Assembly: GCA_026008535.1 (NCBI GenBank) | Contig: BRKX01000009.1 | Location: forward strand, 32,988,501-33,052,500 | DNA length: 64,000 bases | From: Perilla frutescens | Lineage: Eukaryota > Streptophyta > Magnoliopsida > Lamiales > Lamiaceae | Reading direction: 5' to 3' | Notes under the pieces: model-generated | Databases searched by the model: none | The model's input: only the letters and a program-made list of their open reading frames with translations | What the model was told of the DNA's origin: nothing | Translations under genes and position numbers: made by a program | Shown: in pieces, positions 1 through 10,002 of the stretch | Numbering within the stretch: the stretch's first letter is position 1 | Layout: each line of letters starts with the position of its first letter

Positions 1-469
1 TTTTAATTATGAGAACTTCTTTCCTAGTTAGAATTCTAGTTTAGGTAGTTTCCTAATCCAATTTTATTTATTTTAGGCTATAATTTTCGTCCATATAGCT
101 ATATAAATAAGGGATCCATGTATTTTATTTTCTTTAGACGTTGCATGAAATAAAGAGTTATTTTCTCAATTGTCTCACGATTCTTAGGTTGATCAAACAT
201 CACTTTTGTTGATTAAGTTATAAATCACCATTCTTAGAGGGTAGCATCTTTAAGTCTTATATCAAGGGAACTTCTTAATTCACATTGAGGGATTATTGGG
301 AACTCGCTAACCGAAGAACAACTTTGAGATTCATTTTCATCGTACAAGACACGCCGGGGATTAATCGGATTGCAATTCAACAACACTTTCATCGATGCCA
401 TCATCTTCGACGCCATCCACCTTTCTATCAACGTCCATGACCTTCACAAGCCACCAAGTCCAGATCGTG
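1..469 (+). mobile_element. Partial LTR of a CRM-like Ty3/gypsy element
   Basis: This stretch aligns by eye, with many substitutions and indels, to about 11270-11820 further right. Both share a run ending in gaattctagtttagg, a TATA box (tataaata, 112-119 here and 11452-11459 there), the phrase cgaagaacaactt and a closing segment around ctcaagtccag/atcgtg. The right-hand copy lies in a CRM-type 3' LTR, so this is the TATA-to-U5 part of a related LTR. Its left part is outside the window. It is cut at 469/470 by the young Tekay element. Divergence is far greater than for the neighbouring young LTRs, so it is a different subfamily member or an old copy. Confidence 0.65.
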
Positions 470-869
470 TGTGATACCCCGACCCCCTTTTGCTAAATTA
501 TAAATTATAATTTTAGTAAATGATTTCGAATTAATATTGTTGAATATTAATCATGTGAGTATGTTTGTATGTTATGCCGTTGTTTTATTGCAGGTTGTCT
601 TACTCGAGCCAATACGTCATAGCACGGTGGTATTATACTAAGTGTATAATACACGTTAATGTTTAATGTTAAAATTTGTCGAGTTATGTGATGATAATCG
701 AGTGTGTTTATATTTAAATTAATATTTTTCCATACCTTGAACACCCTAACGCTGAGTTGATCGGGGGTCTCGCTTTTTCGGTATGTATTAAAAGTGCCTT
801 GAAAATTTAAAGGAAAATGGAGTGGTTTAAGTTCGGGAGTCGTTTAAAATAAGGGGGTGATTTTTGGCA

Positions 870-1062
870 TGTCGCGCGCTCGCGGGAGGTGCGCGCCCGC
901 GGGGACGTGCGCGGTCGCGGGAGACTGCGCGCCCGCGGGGCTGGCGAGGGACGCGCGCCCGCGGGGGCTGCGCGCTCGCGGGGAGCGTGGGCCGAGAGAG
1001 GGGTTCCGCGGTCGCGGGGGCTGCGCGGTCGCGCGGGTCCGGGGATTCTCTACCTATAAATA
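870..1062 (+). promoter_or_regulatory. LTR promoter: GC-rich repeat block plus TATA box
   Basis: Positions 870-1044 form a very GC-rich block made of imperfect 17-18 bp units with the core cgcgggggctgcgcg, in an otherwise AT-rich LTR. Ten bases later comes tataaata (1055-1062), a good plant TATA box, so transcription should start near 1085-1095. The same arrangement is in the 3' LTR at about 8108-8300, with tataaata at 8293-8300. The GC block contains dozens of CpG sites and is a likely target for methylation or for GC-box-binding factors. That role is inference. Confidence 0.7.
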
Positions 1063-1915
1063 CAACACTTGTTCATTTTCTTCTCACTTTCCTTTCACTT
1101 GGGCGATTCTCCTCTCCATTTCTCTCTACAAATCCTTCATCTTTGTGGAGTAGATTCTTCCATCATCATCCATCAACAAAGGTAACCTCTACACCTCTCC
1201 TTCTTGGGGATTGAACACCATTTCCTTGTTGTTTTGGGAACTAGGGTTTGTATCCAAATTGGAAGATTCTCGATTTTGTTGATTTCCTTGCTTGATATCT
1301 TGAACGAATGGTTTACTTATCTCCTTGAAGCTATATGTGAAGTTATATTGGATTCCTATGGTTCATTGTTGCTAGGGTTTGGATTTTTGCCCTTATTTCC
1401 CTTTGTTTTGTTGATAATCGTTTGGAGATGTTGTGTGGGTTGTATGGGGTTGAGTTTCATGTATGTTAGAGCCCTAGGATAAAGGTGTTTGTATTTGAAA
1501 TGTTGGGTCTAAAGGATTTAAAATGAGTCATGAGCTTGTGGTTTAAATGTGTGCCCGTGATGTGTTCGATCAAATGCTTCAAAGAGCTTTAATGCATATT
1601 TTGAGTCCAAAATCGTAGTATGAGCTTGTATATCCATGATTGTGTATATGGATATGTTAGAAGACCTTAAAGTAAAGTATAGCATGAGTTTACTCAAAGT
1701 TATGATTTATTTGTATAACTCGACATCTAAATTGAAAAGAGAATAAAAAAGGTGATAGGTGACGTGTTGGAGCTCGAGGAGGACAACTTGTGCACGACAA
1801 AGGAGTATTCAAGGTTAAAAGGATTCAAAAGCGTCTTTTAAGGTGGGGTAACTCTAAACTGTGAACACGTGCAATGTTATAGTTATTGTTGTGCTTTGAT
1901 TGTATAAATATGAAG

Positions 1916-2116
1916 GGTCTTCGGACCGGTGAATGAAAGAGATCCTTCGGGGTCGACAAAGAGACCCTTCGGGGCAGAGATCCTTCGGGATCGATAATAG
2001 ACTCGTTAATGTCCTCCCTGGGGGGTAGGATGTCTGCGGGCATCCCTACAGGGATAAAGATGTTCATTAACGGGGGCATCATGATGTTTAGACCCTACGG
2101 GGTTGAGACTAGTCTC
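1916..2116 (+). other. Array of short hairpins with UUCG tetraloops in the LTR
   Basis: Downstream of the TATA box, so within the expected transcript, four hairpins share a cUUCGg loop: 1916-1927 (GGTC/GACC), 1941-1954 (GATCC/GGGTC), 1965-1974 (CCC/GGG) and 1979-1992 (GATCC/GGATC). They are followed by 2012-2030 (TCCTCCC against GGGGTAGGA), 2042-2055 (ATCCC/GGGAT), 2092-2103 (ACCC/GGGT, loop TACG) and a perfect palindrome GAGACTAGTCTC at 2105-2116. The array is repeated in the 3' LTR at 9154-9354, where one change (ggtcttcgaacc) weakens the first stem. A structural role in the element RNA is inferred, not shown. Confidence 0.6.
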
Positions 2117-2768
2117 CACAATGTAATGAAAAGTCCATATGTTATATTTTCACTTGTGCAATTAGCTATAACTGTTTACAGTGTTCCCCACTGAGTATGT
2201 TGTTAAATACTCACCCCATTCATTCAATGAATTTCAGGTTGAGGAGTCGGAGCCCGAGTAGGAGCGTTGTGAACACAAGAGAACCCCACAAGCTTGTGTT
2301 TATCTTTTGCATGCTCCTTTTTGAAAAATACTTACATTACTATCATTATTACATTGATCACTCTTTTTGCTTTATGATCAATGATTATTGGGGATGGGAA
2401 TAGCCCGATCTTTTGTAGGTTATGATGTATATAATTTGATAACTATGCCAAACAACTTAAAGGCGGGTCGTTTGACCTTGGAGCCTTTTATGTGCGAATT
2501 ATATTGATGAATCCCTATATTATGTTTGTTAATTTAGGGTGCTAGACGGGCGGGTTGTGTAAGCCTATGAGCCCGATAGGTTAGATGATTGCATGCTTCA
2601 TAGGACAAAATTTATATTGTAAACTATGATGCCTTACCTCATCGTGCTATGTATAGTATCATATTTTGACCTAAGCTTCCGCTCATATTAAAATAAGTAC
2701 ACAAAATATGTAAATAAATTGTATATTAAGTGACGTGGCCAAACGGAGTAGTTTGGGGCGTTACAAAT

Positions 2769-2780
2769 TGGTATCAGAGC
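2769..2780 (+). other. Primer binding site, tRNA-iMet type
   Basis: TGGTATCAGAGC lies three bases after the 5' LTR end. It is complementary to the 3' end of plant initiator methionine tRNA and is the standard minus-strand primer site of chromoviruses. Confidence 0.93.
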
Positions 2781-3227
2781 AGGTCTACGCTCCTGTAGAC
2801 TTGTTCTGTATGTGGTTGATTTTTGTGTGAGAAATGTGGGTGGTTGTTCACAACGGCTACTCGGCTTGACTCCAATCCTAAGGTATGTACTCTCAAAGAT
2901 TTTCAAGTATGAGTTTTATGTAATGGGGGTGTGTATATAGAGTGTGTCGGGAAAGAAGTTAAAGAAGTTAAAGAGTTGAATAATCGTGATAGCATGATAA
3001 AGAAGAAAAGAATGGTCCGAAGTTGGACAATGAAGATGAATGAAATGTATCTGCTGTCACGATCAACTATGATGTTTTAAATTCCCGATGCATGCTTTAA
3101 AGAAATGAATTCTTGGAAGTTGTGTGCTTTCTAGACTATGAAATGATGAAAAGTGCTTTAAGTAGTCCTCGAATTAGCTTTAAGAATGACATTAACCTAA
3201 CGAGTAAGTGTGCCTAAAGGCTTTAGG
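2781..3227 (+). other. Untranslated leader of young Tekay element
   Basis: About 450 bases between the primer site and the gag start. I see no credible reading frame here, in contrast to the older Tekay element, which has a decayed frame in the equivalent place. The segment should carry the RNA packaging signal, but I cannot locate it. Confidence 0.6.
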
Positions 3228-6200
3228 ATGCCTCCGCGTCGTGCTCCTGCTCCTCAAGAGGCAGAAGAATCAAGTAATGAAGGGGGTGGTCTTCATGATC
3301 CTCCACCACGAGAGAACGGGCCCGATTTTGCCCGAGGTTTCCTAGAGACGCTCCGGGGTCTCATGGCCCAACAAATGGGGCGAGGAGGAGTGAATGAAGG
3401 AGAAAGGCTCCAAAGAGAGGTGTTCGACGTAGTCGAGCAGTTTAGAAGAATGGGGCCGTCTAGGCTCAAAGGAAGTGAAGGTCCTGAAGCGACTGAGGAG
3501 TGGATCCGGGAAATGGAGCGGATCTTCGAGCATATTCAGTGCACCGAAGTGCAGAAAGCCTCATGTGCTATCTTCCAATTTGCAGAAGAGGCGAGCTTTT
3601 GGTGGGAAACCCATTCCCGAACTATGACGCCCGAGCAACGCCAAGCTTTGGTGTGGACCGACTTGAAAGAGTTAATCCTCACTCGATACTTCCCTGAGTC
3701 TTTCAAGACTAAGATGGAGACTGAATTCCTCAATCTAAGGCAAGGAGGAATGACTGTGATCGAATATGAAAGACGATTCAATCGTCTCTCCCGCTATGCT
3801 CCATACGTTGTGGATACGGATGAAAAGAAAGCTCGACATTTTGAGCGTGGTTTGCGTCCTGAAATTGCAGGGATCCTGTTAGGCCAAAGGTTGAGAACCT
3901 ATGGTGAAGTGATTGAGAGAGCCCAAGCCATTTCTCACGGGCTCCAGCTGGACTTGAAGGACCAAAGGCAGCGTGAGGCCTTTGGCAAGAGGAAATGGGA
4001 GCCGCAGGACAAAGGAAAAGGAAAAGCTCCAATGCAAAACAAGCCATGGCAGCAGAGGCCTGTCCCACAGAGAGGAAACAACGATAGGGCTCCTTGCCCT
4101 AAATGCCAAAAGTTCCATCTAGGAGAGTGCCGTGCGGGACAGAGGGTTTGCTTTACGTGTGGGGACCCGAGCCACCTGTCCTATGATTGCCCGAAGAAGA
4201 AGAAGGAGCAAGAAAGAAAGGTGAAGCCTCGACTGTTTGCCTTGGAGGGCGAGGAAAAGGACCCTAAGTCAGGTGAGGATACTATGTCAGGTATTCTTCG
4301 AGTATCAGGTGTTCCAGCTTTAGTATTATTCGATTCCGGTGCATCTCATTCCTTTATATCTGCAAGTTTTTGTTCCAAGCTTGGTGTTATATGCAAAAAT
4401 AATGGTGAATTGTTAGAGATCAGTATTCCTTCGGGAAAGAGAGTTTCGTCTAATAAGATGGCGTATGGCCTGAAACTAGAAATCAATGATAGGGTGCTGA
4501 GAGCAGATCTCCATGTCTTGGAGATGCGTGATTTCGACGTAATCCTAGGTATGGATTGGTTGAGTGGAAATCATGCCACGATTCGATGTCGTGATCGTGA
4601 GGTCGAATTTAATTTTCCATGTGAGCCTAAGCTCATCTTCTATGGTGCAAGAACGAGGTCAACAAAGAGGATCATTACAGCAATGAAGGCAATGAAGTTA
4701 TTGAAGAAAAGAGGGTGTCAGGGATTTCTCGTTAGCATTGTGGAGTCAACGTCCACTAAAGTCCAAGTGTCAGATGTACCAGTGGTGAACGAATTTCCCG
4801 ATGTATTCCTAGACGAGTTGCCAGGGATTCCTCCTGACCGTCAGATCGAGTTCACCATCGACCTAGTGCCAGGTGCGGCACCAATATCTAAAGCTCCGTA
4901 TAGAATGGCGCCAAAGGAGTTGCAAGAGCTCAAAGTTCAACTTCAGGAGTTACTTGACAACAAGCTAATCCGGCCAAGTGTTTCACCATGGGGAGCACCT
5001 GTGCTATTCGTGAAGAAAAAGGATGGATCGATGCGGATGTGCATTGATTATAGAGAGTTGAACCGGTTAACGATCAAGAACAAGTACCCGCTGCCAAGAA
5101 TTGAAGATTTGTTTGATCAACTGAGGGGAGCCGGTGTGTTTTCAAAGATTGACTTGAAGTCTGGTTATCATCAATTGAAGATCAAGGAGAGTGACATTCC
5201 TAAGACGGCATTTAGAACGCGGTATGGTCACTATGAGTTCACGGTGGTACCTTTTGGATTGACCAACGCGCCTGGAGTCTTCATGGACTTGATGAATCGA
5301 GTGTTCCATCCGTACCTCGACCAGTTTGTAATAGTCTTCATCGATGATATCTTGATTTATTCAAGAAGTAAGGAGCAACACGCAGAGCATCTCAGAATCG
5401 TATTGGAGACGCTAAAGAAAGAAGAGTTGTATGCAAAATTTTCAAAATGCGAGTTTTGGTTGGAACGAGTGGCATTCCTTGGCCACGTGGTAACATCAAA
5501 TGGAATCGAAGTAGACCCGTCGAAAGTGGAAGCTGTTAGCAATTGGAAGACGCCATCAAATGTTAATGAAGTCCGAAGCTTCTTAGGACTAGCGGGTTAC
5601 TATAGAAGATTTATCGAGGGGTTTTCCAAGATAGCAAGTCCTTTGACAAGATTAACAAGGAAGGATGAGAAGTTCCAATGGAGTGAAAAGTGTGAGCAGA
5701 GTTTTCAAGAATTGAAGCGACGTCTCGTGTCAGCCCCAGTGTTGATTATTCCTGATGGGACAGAAGGCTTTGTCATCTATAGTGACGCCTCGAAGCAAGG
5801 ACTTGGTTGTGTTTTGATGCAGCATGGAAAGGTAGTAGCGTATGCATCAAGACAGTTGAAGGTGCATGAACGTAATTATCCGACGCATGATCTTGAATTA
5901 GCAGCCGTGGTTTATGCATTGAAGATTTGGAGGCATTACCTCTATGGAAGTAAGTGCGAGATCTACACCGACCACAAAAGTTTGAAGTACTTCTTCACCC
6001 AAAAGGAGTTGAATTTACGTCAAAGGAGATGGTTAGAGTTGGTGAAGGATTACGACTGTACGATCTTATATCATCCTGGAAAGGCGAATGTCGTAGCTGA
6101 TGCCTTAAGCCGAAAGATCTATCTTCCAACCAGGCAAGAGCAGTTGATCAAGGAGTTTGAGAAGATGAACCTAGAGGTGGTGGATCCTTCCAACACCACT

Positions 6201-7673
6201 CAAGGGATTTTAGCAGCCTTAGTGGTTCGACCACTAATTCGTGATCGAATTCGTGAAGCTCAAGTCGACGATCCTTTCTTATGCAAAATGAAGAAAAGAG
6301 CATTGGAGGGTTCTATTCAGGGATTTGCCGTTGCAAGTGATGGCACGCTACTCTTCGAGGGAAGGTTGTGTGTGCCGAAGAACGAGGAGCTCAGAAAGGA
6401 GATTCTTGAAGAAGCACATAATACTCCGTATTCTGTGCACCCAGGAGGCACGAAGATGTTCAAGGACTTGAAGATGGTTTTCTGGTGGAGAAATATGAAG
6501 AGGTCGATTGGCCAATTCGTATCGAAGTGTATCATTTGTCAGCAAGTGAAAGCCGAGCATCAACGCCCTTCTGGATTGTTGAACCCACTCGAGATTCCCG
6601 AGTGGAAGTGGGAACACATTGCAATGGACTTTGTGGTAGGATTACCTCCGTCAGTCAAAGGTCATCATGCAATCTGGGTTGTTGTCGATAGGTTGACCAA
6701 GTCTGCTCATTTTCTTCCGGTGAAGATGACGTTTAGCATGGATCGATTAGCTCATATATATATCGATGAGATAGTACGTCTTCACGGCATTCCTGTGTCG
6801 ATAGTGTCAGATCGTGACACAAGGTTTACGTCCAAATTTTGGCGAAGTCTGCAAGAAGCTATGGGAACTCAGTTGAAGTTTAGCACAGCGTATCATCCTC
6901 AATCCGATGGTCAGTCTGAGCGGACCATTCAGACGTTGGAAGACATGCTTCGTGCATGTGTTCTCGATTTTGGTGGAAGCTGGGAGAGCCACTTGCCACT
7001 CGTGGAGTTTGCTTACAATAATAGTTTTCAAGCATCGATTGGAATGGCCCCGTACGAGGCTTTGTATGGGAGAAAGTGCAGATCCCCTATTCATTGGGAT
7101 GAAGTGGGAGAGCGTCGACTCTTAGGCCCCGAGATCATTGAGAAGACGGTGGAAGTAATTGAGAAGATAAGAAGAAGAATCAAGGTAGCTCAAGATCGTC
7201 AGAAATCCTATGCTGACGCAAAGAGAAAAGACGTGAGCTTTGAGATTGGTGGCAAGGTATTCTTGAAGATTGCACCAATGAGAGGAGTGGTTAGATTTGG
7301 AAAGAAGGGTAAGTTGCAGCCACGATATGTGGGACCGTTCGAGATTCTAGAGAAAGTAGGTGATGTTGCCTATCGCCTAGCACTACCCCCGGATTTGGCG
7401 GGTGTGCACGATGTTTTCCATGTGTCGTTGCTAAGACGATATGTGTCTGACCCTAGTCATGTCATTTCATATGGCACGGTGCAAGTTTCTAAGGACTTGA
7501 CATATGAAGAAGTCCCAGTTGCTGTGTTAGATAGAAGAGTTCATACTCTTCGAACCCGTGAGGTTCCTTTAATAAAAGTGCAGTGGAGTCGGCACGGACT
7601 TGAAGAGGCCACTTGGGAGAAAGAAGTTGATATCTTAGCTCGATATCCAAATGTAACAGAAATGTTAGGCTAA
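3228..7673 (+). CDS. Intact Gag-Pol polyprotein, Tekay-type chromovirus
   Basis: The single 1481-residue frame has no stop or frameshift. The frame is open from 3210, but the first ATG is at 3228 and gives MPPRRAP, a usual gag start in this clade. Visible domains: Gag core about 60-230 (FWWETHSR near 124); zinc knuckle CFTCGDPSHLSYDCP near 308; aspartic protease LFDSGASHSF near 368; reverse transcriptase with FIDDILIYS near 704; RNase H with YSDASKQGLGC near 851 and YTDHKSLKYF near 920; integrase zinc finger near 1070-1110; and integrase core with MDFVVGLP, VSDRDTRF and the SDGQSER glutamate near 1230. A C-terminal chromodomain (DRRVHTLRTREVPLIKVQW ... EEATWE) spans about 1425-1481. The protein would form the particle, copy the RNA and integrate the cDNA, with the chromodomain biasing site choice towards marked chromatin. 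All catalytic residues I can check are present. Confidence 0.95.
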   Translation: MPPRRAPAPQEAEESSNEGGGLHDPPPRENGPDFARGFLETLRGLMAQQMGRGGVNEGERLQREVFDVVEQFRRMGPSRLKGSEGPEATEEWIREMERIFEHIQCTEVQKASCAIFQFAEEASFWWETHSRTMTPEQRQALVWTDLKELILTRYFPESFKTKMETEFLNLRQGGMTVIEYERRFNRLSRYAPYVVDTDEKKARHFERGLRPEIAGILLGQRLRTYGEVIERAQAISHGLQLDLKDQRQREAFGKRKWEPQDKGKGKAPMQNKPWQQRPVPQRGNNDRAPCPKCQKFHLGECRAGQRVCFTCGDPSHLSYDCPKKKKEQERKVKPRLFALEGEEKDPKSGEDTMSGILRVSGVPALVLFDSGASHSFISASFCSKLGVICKNNGELLEISIPSGKRVSSNKMAYGLKLEINDRVLRADLHVLEMRDFDVILGMDWLSGNHATIRCRDREVEFNFPCEPKLIFYGARTRSTKRIITAMKAMKLLKKRGCQGFLVSIVESTSTKVQVSDVPVVNEFPDVFLDELPGIPPDRQIEFTIDLVPGAAPISKAPYRMAPKELQELKVQLQELLDNKLIRPSVSPWGAPVLFVKKKDGSMRMCIDYRELNRLTIKNKYPLPRIEDLFDQLRGAGVFSKIDLKSGYHQLKIKESDIPKTAFRTRYGHYEFTVVPFGLTNAPGVFMDLMNRVFHPYLDQFVIVFIDDILIYSRSKEQHAEHLRIVLETLKKEELYAKFSKCEFWLERVAFLGHVVTSNGIEVDPSKVEAVSNWKTPSNVNEVRSFLGLAGYYRRFIEGFSKIASPLTRLTRKDEKFQWSEKCEQSFQELKRRLVSAPVLIIPDGTEGFVIYSDASKQGLGCVLMQHGKVVAYASRQLKVHERNYPTHDLELAAVVYALKIWRHYLYGSKCEIYTDHKSLKYFFTQKELNLRQRRWLELVKDYDCTILYHPGKANVVADALSRKIYLPTRQEQLIKEFEKMNLEVVDPSNTTQGILAALVVRPLIRDRIREAQVDDPFLCKMKKRALEGSIQGFAVASDGTLLFEGRLCVPKNEELRKEILEEAHNTPYSVHPGGTKMFKDLKMVFWWRNMKRSIGQFVSKCIICQQVKAEHQRPSGLLNPLEIPEWKWEHIAMDFVVGLPPSVKGHHAIWVVVDRLTKSAHFLPVKMTFSMDRLAHIYIDEIVRLHGIPVSIVSDRDTRFTSKFWRSLQEAMGTQLKFSTAYHPQSDGQSERTIQTLEDMLRACVLDFGGSWESHLPLVEFAYNNSFQASIGMAPYEALYGRKCRSPIHWDEVGERRLLGPEIIEKTVEVIEKIRRRIKVAQDRQKSYADAKRKDVSFEIGGKVFLKIAPMRGVVRFGKKGKLQPRYVGPFEILEKVGDVAYRLALPPDLAGVHDVFHVSLLRRYVSDPSHVISYGTVQVSKDLTYEEVPVAVLDRRVHTLRTREVPLIKVQWSRHGLEEATWEKEVDILARYPNVTEMLG

Positions 7674-7692
7674 TTTCGAGGACGAAATTTTT

Positions 7693-7707
7693 AAAAGTTG
7701 GGGAGAT
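7693..7707 (+). other. Polypurine tract of young Tekay element
   Basis: AAAAGTTGGGGAGAT sits directly before the 3' LTR start TGTGATACC. It follows the phrase tttcgaggacgaaattt, which is common at the 3' end of Tekay-type pol genes. It primes plus-strand synthesis. Confidence 0.9.
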
Positions 7708-10002
7708 TGTGATACCCCGACCCCCTTTTGCTAAATTATAAATTATAATTTTAGTAAATGATTTCGAATTAATATTGTTGAATATTAATCATGTGAGTAT
7801 GTTTGTATGTTATGCCGTTGTTTTATTGCAGGTTGTCTTACTCGAGCCAATACGTCATAGCACGGTGGTATTATACTAAGTGTATAATACACGTTAATGT
7901 TTAATGTTAAAATTTGTCGAGTTATGTCATGATAATCGAGTGTGTTTATATTTAAATTAATATTTTTCCATACCTTGAACACCCTAACGCTGAGTTGATC
8001 GGGGGTCTCGCTTTTTCGGTATGTATTAAAAGTGCCTTGAAAATTTAAAGGAAAATGGAGTGGTTTAAGTTCGGGAGTCGTTTAAAATAAGGGGGTGATT
8101 TTTGGCATGTCGCGCGCTCGCGGGAGGTGCGCGCCCGCGGGGACGTGCGCGGTCGCGGGAGACTGCGCGCCCGCGGGGCTGGCGAGGGACGTGCGCCCGC
8201 GGGGGCTGCGCGCTCGCGGGGAGCGTGGGCCGAGAGAGGGGTTCCGCGGTCGCGGGGGCTGCGCGGTCGCGCGGTTCCGGGGATTCTCTACCTATAAATA
8301 CAACACTTGTTCATTTTCTTCTCACTTTCCTTTCACTTGGGCGATTCTCCTCTCCATTTCTCTCTACAAATCCTTCATCTTTGTGGAGTAGATTCTTCCA
8401 TCATCATCCATCAACAAAGGTAACCTCTACACCTCTCCTTCTTGGGGATTGAACACCATTTCCTTGTTGTTTTGGGAACTAGGGTTTGTATCCAAATTGG
8501 AAGATTCTCGATTTTGTTGATTTCCTTGCTTGATATCTTGAACAAATGGTTTACTTATCTCCTTGAAGCTATATGTGAAGTTATATTGGATTCCTATGGT
8601 TCATTGTTGCTAGGGTTTGGATTTTTGCCCTTATTTCCCTTTGTTTTGTTGATAATCGTTTGGAGATGTTGTGTGGGTTGTATGGGGTTGAGTTTCATGT
8701 ATGTTAGAGCCCTAGGATAAAGGTGTTTGTATTTGAAATGTTGGGTCTAAAGGATTTAAAATGAGTCATGAGCTTGTGGTTTAAATGTGTGCCCGTGATG
8801 TGTTCGATCAAATGCTTCAAAGAGCTTTAATGCATATTTTGAGTCCAAAATCGTAGTATGAGCTTGTATATCCATGATTGTGTATATGGATATGTTAGAA
8901 GACCTTAAAGTAAAGTATAGCATGAGTTTACTCAAAGTTATGATTTATTTGTATAACTCGACATCTAAATTGAAAAGAGAATAAAAAAGGTGATAGGTGA
9001 CGTGTTGGAGCTCGAGGAGGACAACTTGTGCACGGCAAAGGAGTATTCAAGGTTAAAAGGATTCAAAAGCGTCTTTTAAGGTGGGGTAACTCTAAACTGT
9101 GAACACGTGCAATGTTATAGTTATTGTTGTGCTTTGATTGTATAAATATGAAGGGTCTTCGAACCGGTGAATGAAAGAGATCCTTCGGGGTCGACAAAGA
9201 GACCCTTCGGGGCAGAGATCCTTCGGGATCGATAATAGACTCGTTAATGTCCTCCCTGGGGGGTAGGATGTCTGCGGGCATCCCTACAGGGATAAAGATG
9301 TTCATTAACGGGGGCATCATGATGTTTAGACCCTACGGGGTTGAGACTAGTCTCCACAATGTAATGAAAAGTCCATATGTTATATTTTCACTTGTGCAAT
9401 TAGCTATAACTGTTTACAGTGTTCCCACTGAGTATGTTGTTAAATACTCACCCCATTCATTCAATGAATTTCAGGTTGAGGAGTCGGAGCCCGAGTAGGA
9501 GCGTTGTGAACACAAGAGAACCCCACAAGCTTGTGTTTATCTTTTGCATGCTCCTTTTTGAAAAATACTTACATTACTATCATTATTACATTGATCACTC
9601 TTTTTGCTTTATGATCAATGATTATTGGGGATGGGAATAGCCCGATCTTTTGTAGGTTATGATGTATATAATTTGATAACTATGCCAAACAACTTAAAGG
9701 CGGGTCGTTTGACCTTGGAGCCTTTTATGTGCGAATTATATTGATGAATCCCTATATTATGTTTGTTAATTTAGGGTGCTAGACGGGCGGGTTGTGTAAG
9801 CCTATGAGCCCGATAGGTGAGATGATTGCATGCTTCATAGGACAAAATTTATATTGTAAACTATGATGCCTTACCTCATTGTGCTATGTATAGTATCATA
9901 TTTTGACCTAAGCTTCCGCTCATATTAAAATAAGTACACAAAATATGTAAATAAATTGTATATTAAGTGACGTGGCCAAACGGAGTAGTTTGGAGCGTTA
10001 CA
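7708..10002 (+). repeat. 3' LTR of young Tekay element (2295 bp)
   Basis: Near-identical to 470-2765. Differences I can see include one G/C, several C/T or G/A changes (for example acgcgcg to acgtgcg, gaacga to gaacaa, ctcatcg to ctcattg, tggggcg to tggagcg) and loss of one C near 9424. Most are transitions, often at CpG. The LTR ends GCGTTACA at 10002 and is followed directly by integrase coding sequence of a CRM-like element, with no copy of the left flank. Confidence 0.95.

Larger units (their letters stand above)
470..2765 (+). repeat. 5' LTR of young Tekay element (2296 bp)
   Basis: It starts TGTGATACCCC and ends GCGTTACA, immediately before the primer binding site. It matches 7708-10002 along its whole length with an offset of 7238. 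Contents in order: an AT-rich U3 start, a GC-rich imperfect tandem block (870-1044), a TATA box (1055-1062), a transcribed part with a hairpin array (1916-2116), and a splice-acceptor-like core ending TTTCAGGTTGAG at 2232-2243. Short open frames inside (for example around 857-1214 and 2009-2194) recur in the other LTR but show no protein features. Confidence 0.95.
470..10002 (+). mobile_element. Complete young Tekay/Del-type chromovirus (Ty3/gypsy)
   Basis: The element has LTRs at 470-2765 and 7708-10002 (TG...CA ends), a tRNA-iMet-type primer site at 2769, a single undamaged Gag-Pol frame and a purine tract directly before the 3' LTR. Domain order protease, RT, RNase H, integrase, chromodomain marks a chromovirus. 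The chromodomain and the MPPRR start resemble the Tekay/Del clade. I count about nine substitutions and one single-base indel between the two LTRs, roughly 0.4%, so insertion looks recent and the copy may still be autonomous. The expected 5 bp target duplication is absent: TCGTG lies on the left and CGCCA on the right, and the two flanks derive from different parts of CRM-like elements. Confidence 0.93.

Noticed and set aside
857..1214. Two overlapping open frames rich in Ala, Arg and Gly, repeated at 8095-8452
   Set aside because: They exist because the GC-rich LTR repeat lacks stops. They overlap the promoter and TATA box, and have no domain.
1204..1482. Hydrophobic 92-residue frame (also 8442-8720)
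   Set aside because: It lies in transcribed LTR sequence, is duplicated only because LTRs are duplicated, and shows no family match or conservation sign.
2769..2780. tRNA-like TGGTATCAGAGC motifs as tRNA genes
   Set aside because: They are primer binding sites next to LTR ends. No cloverleaf surrounds them.
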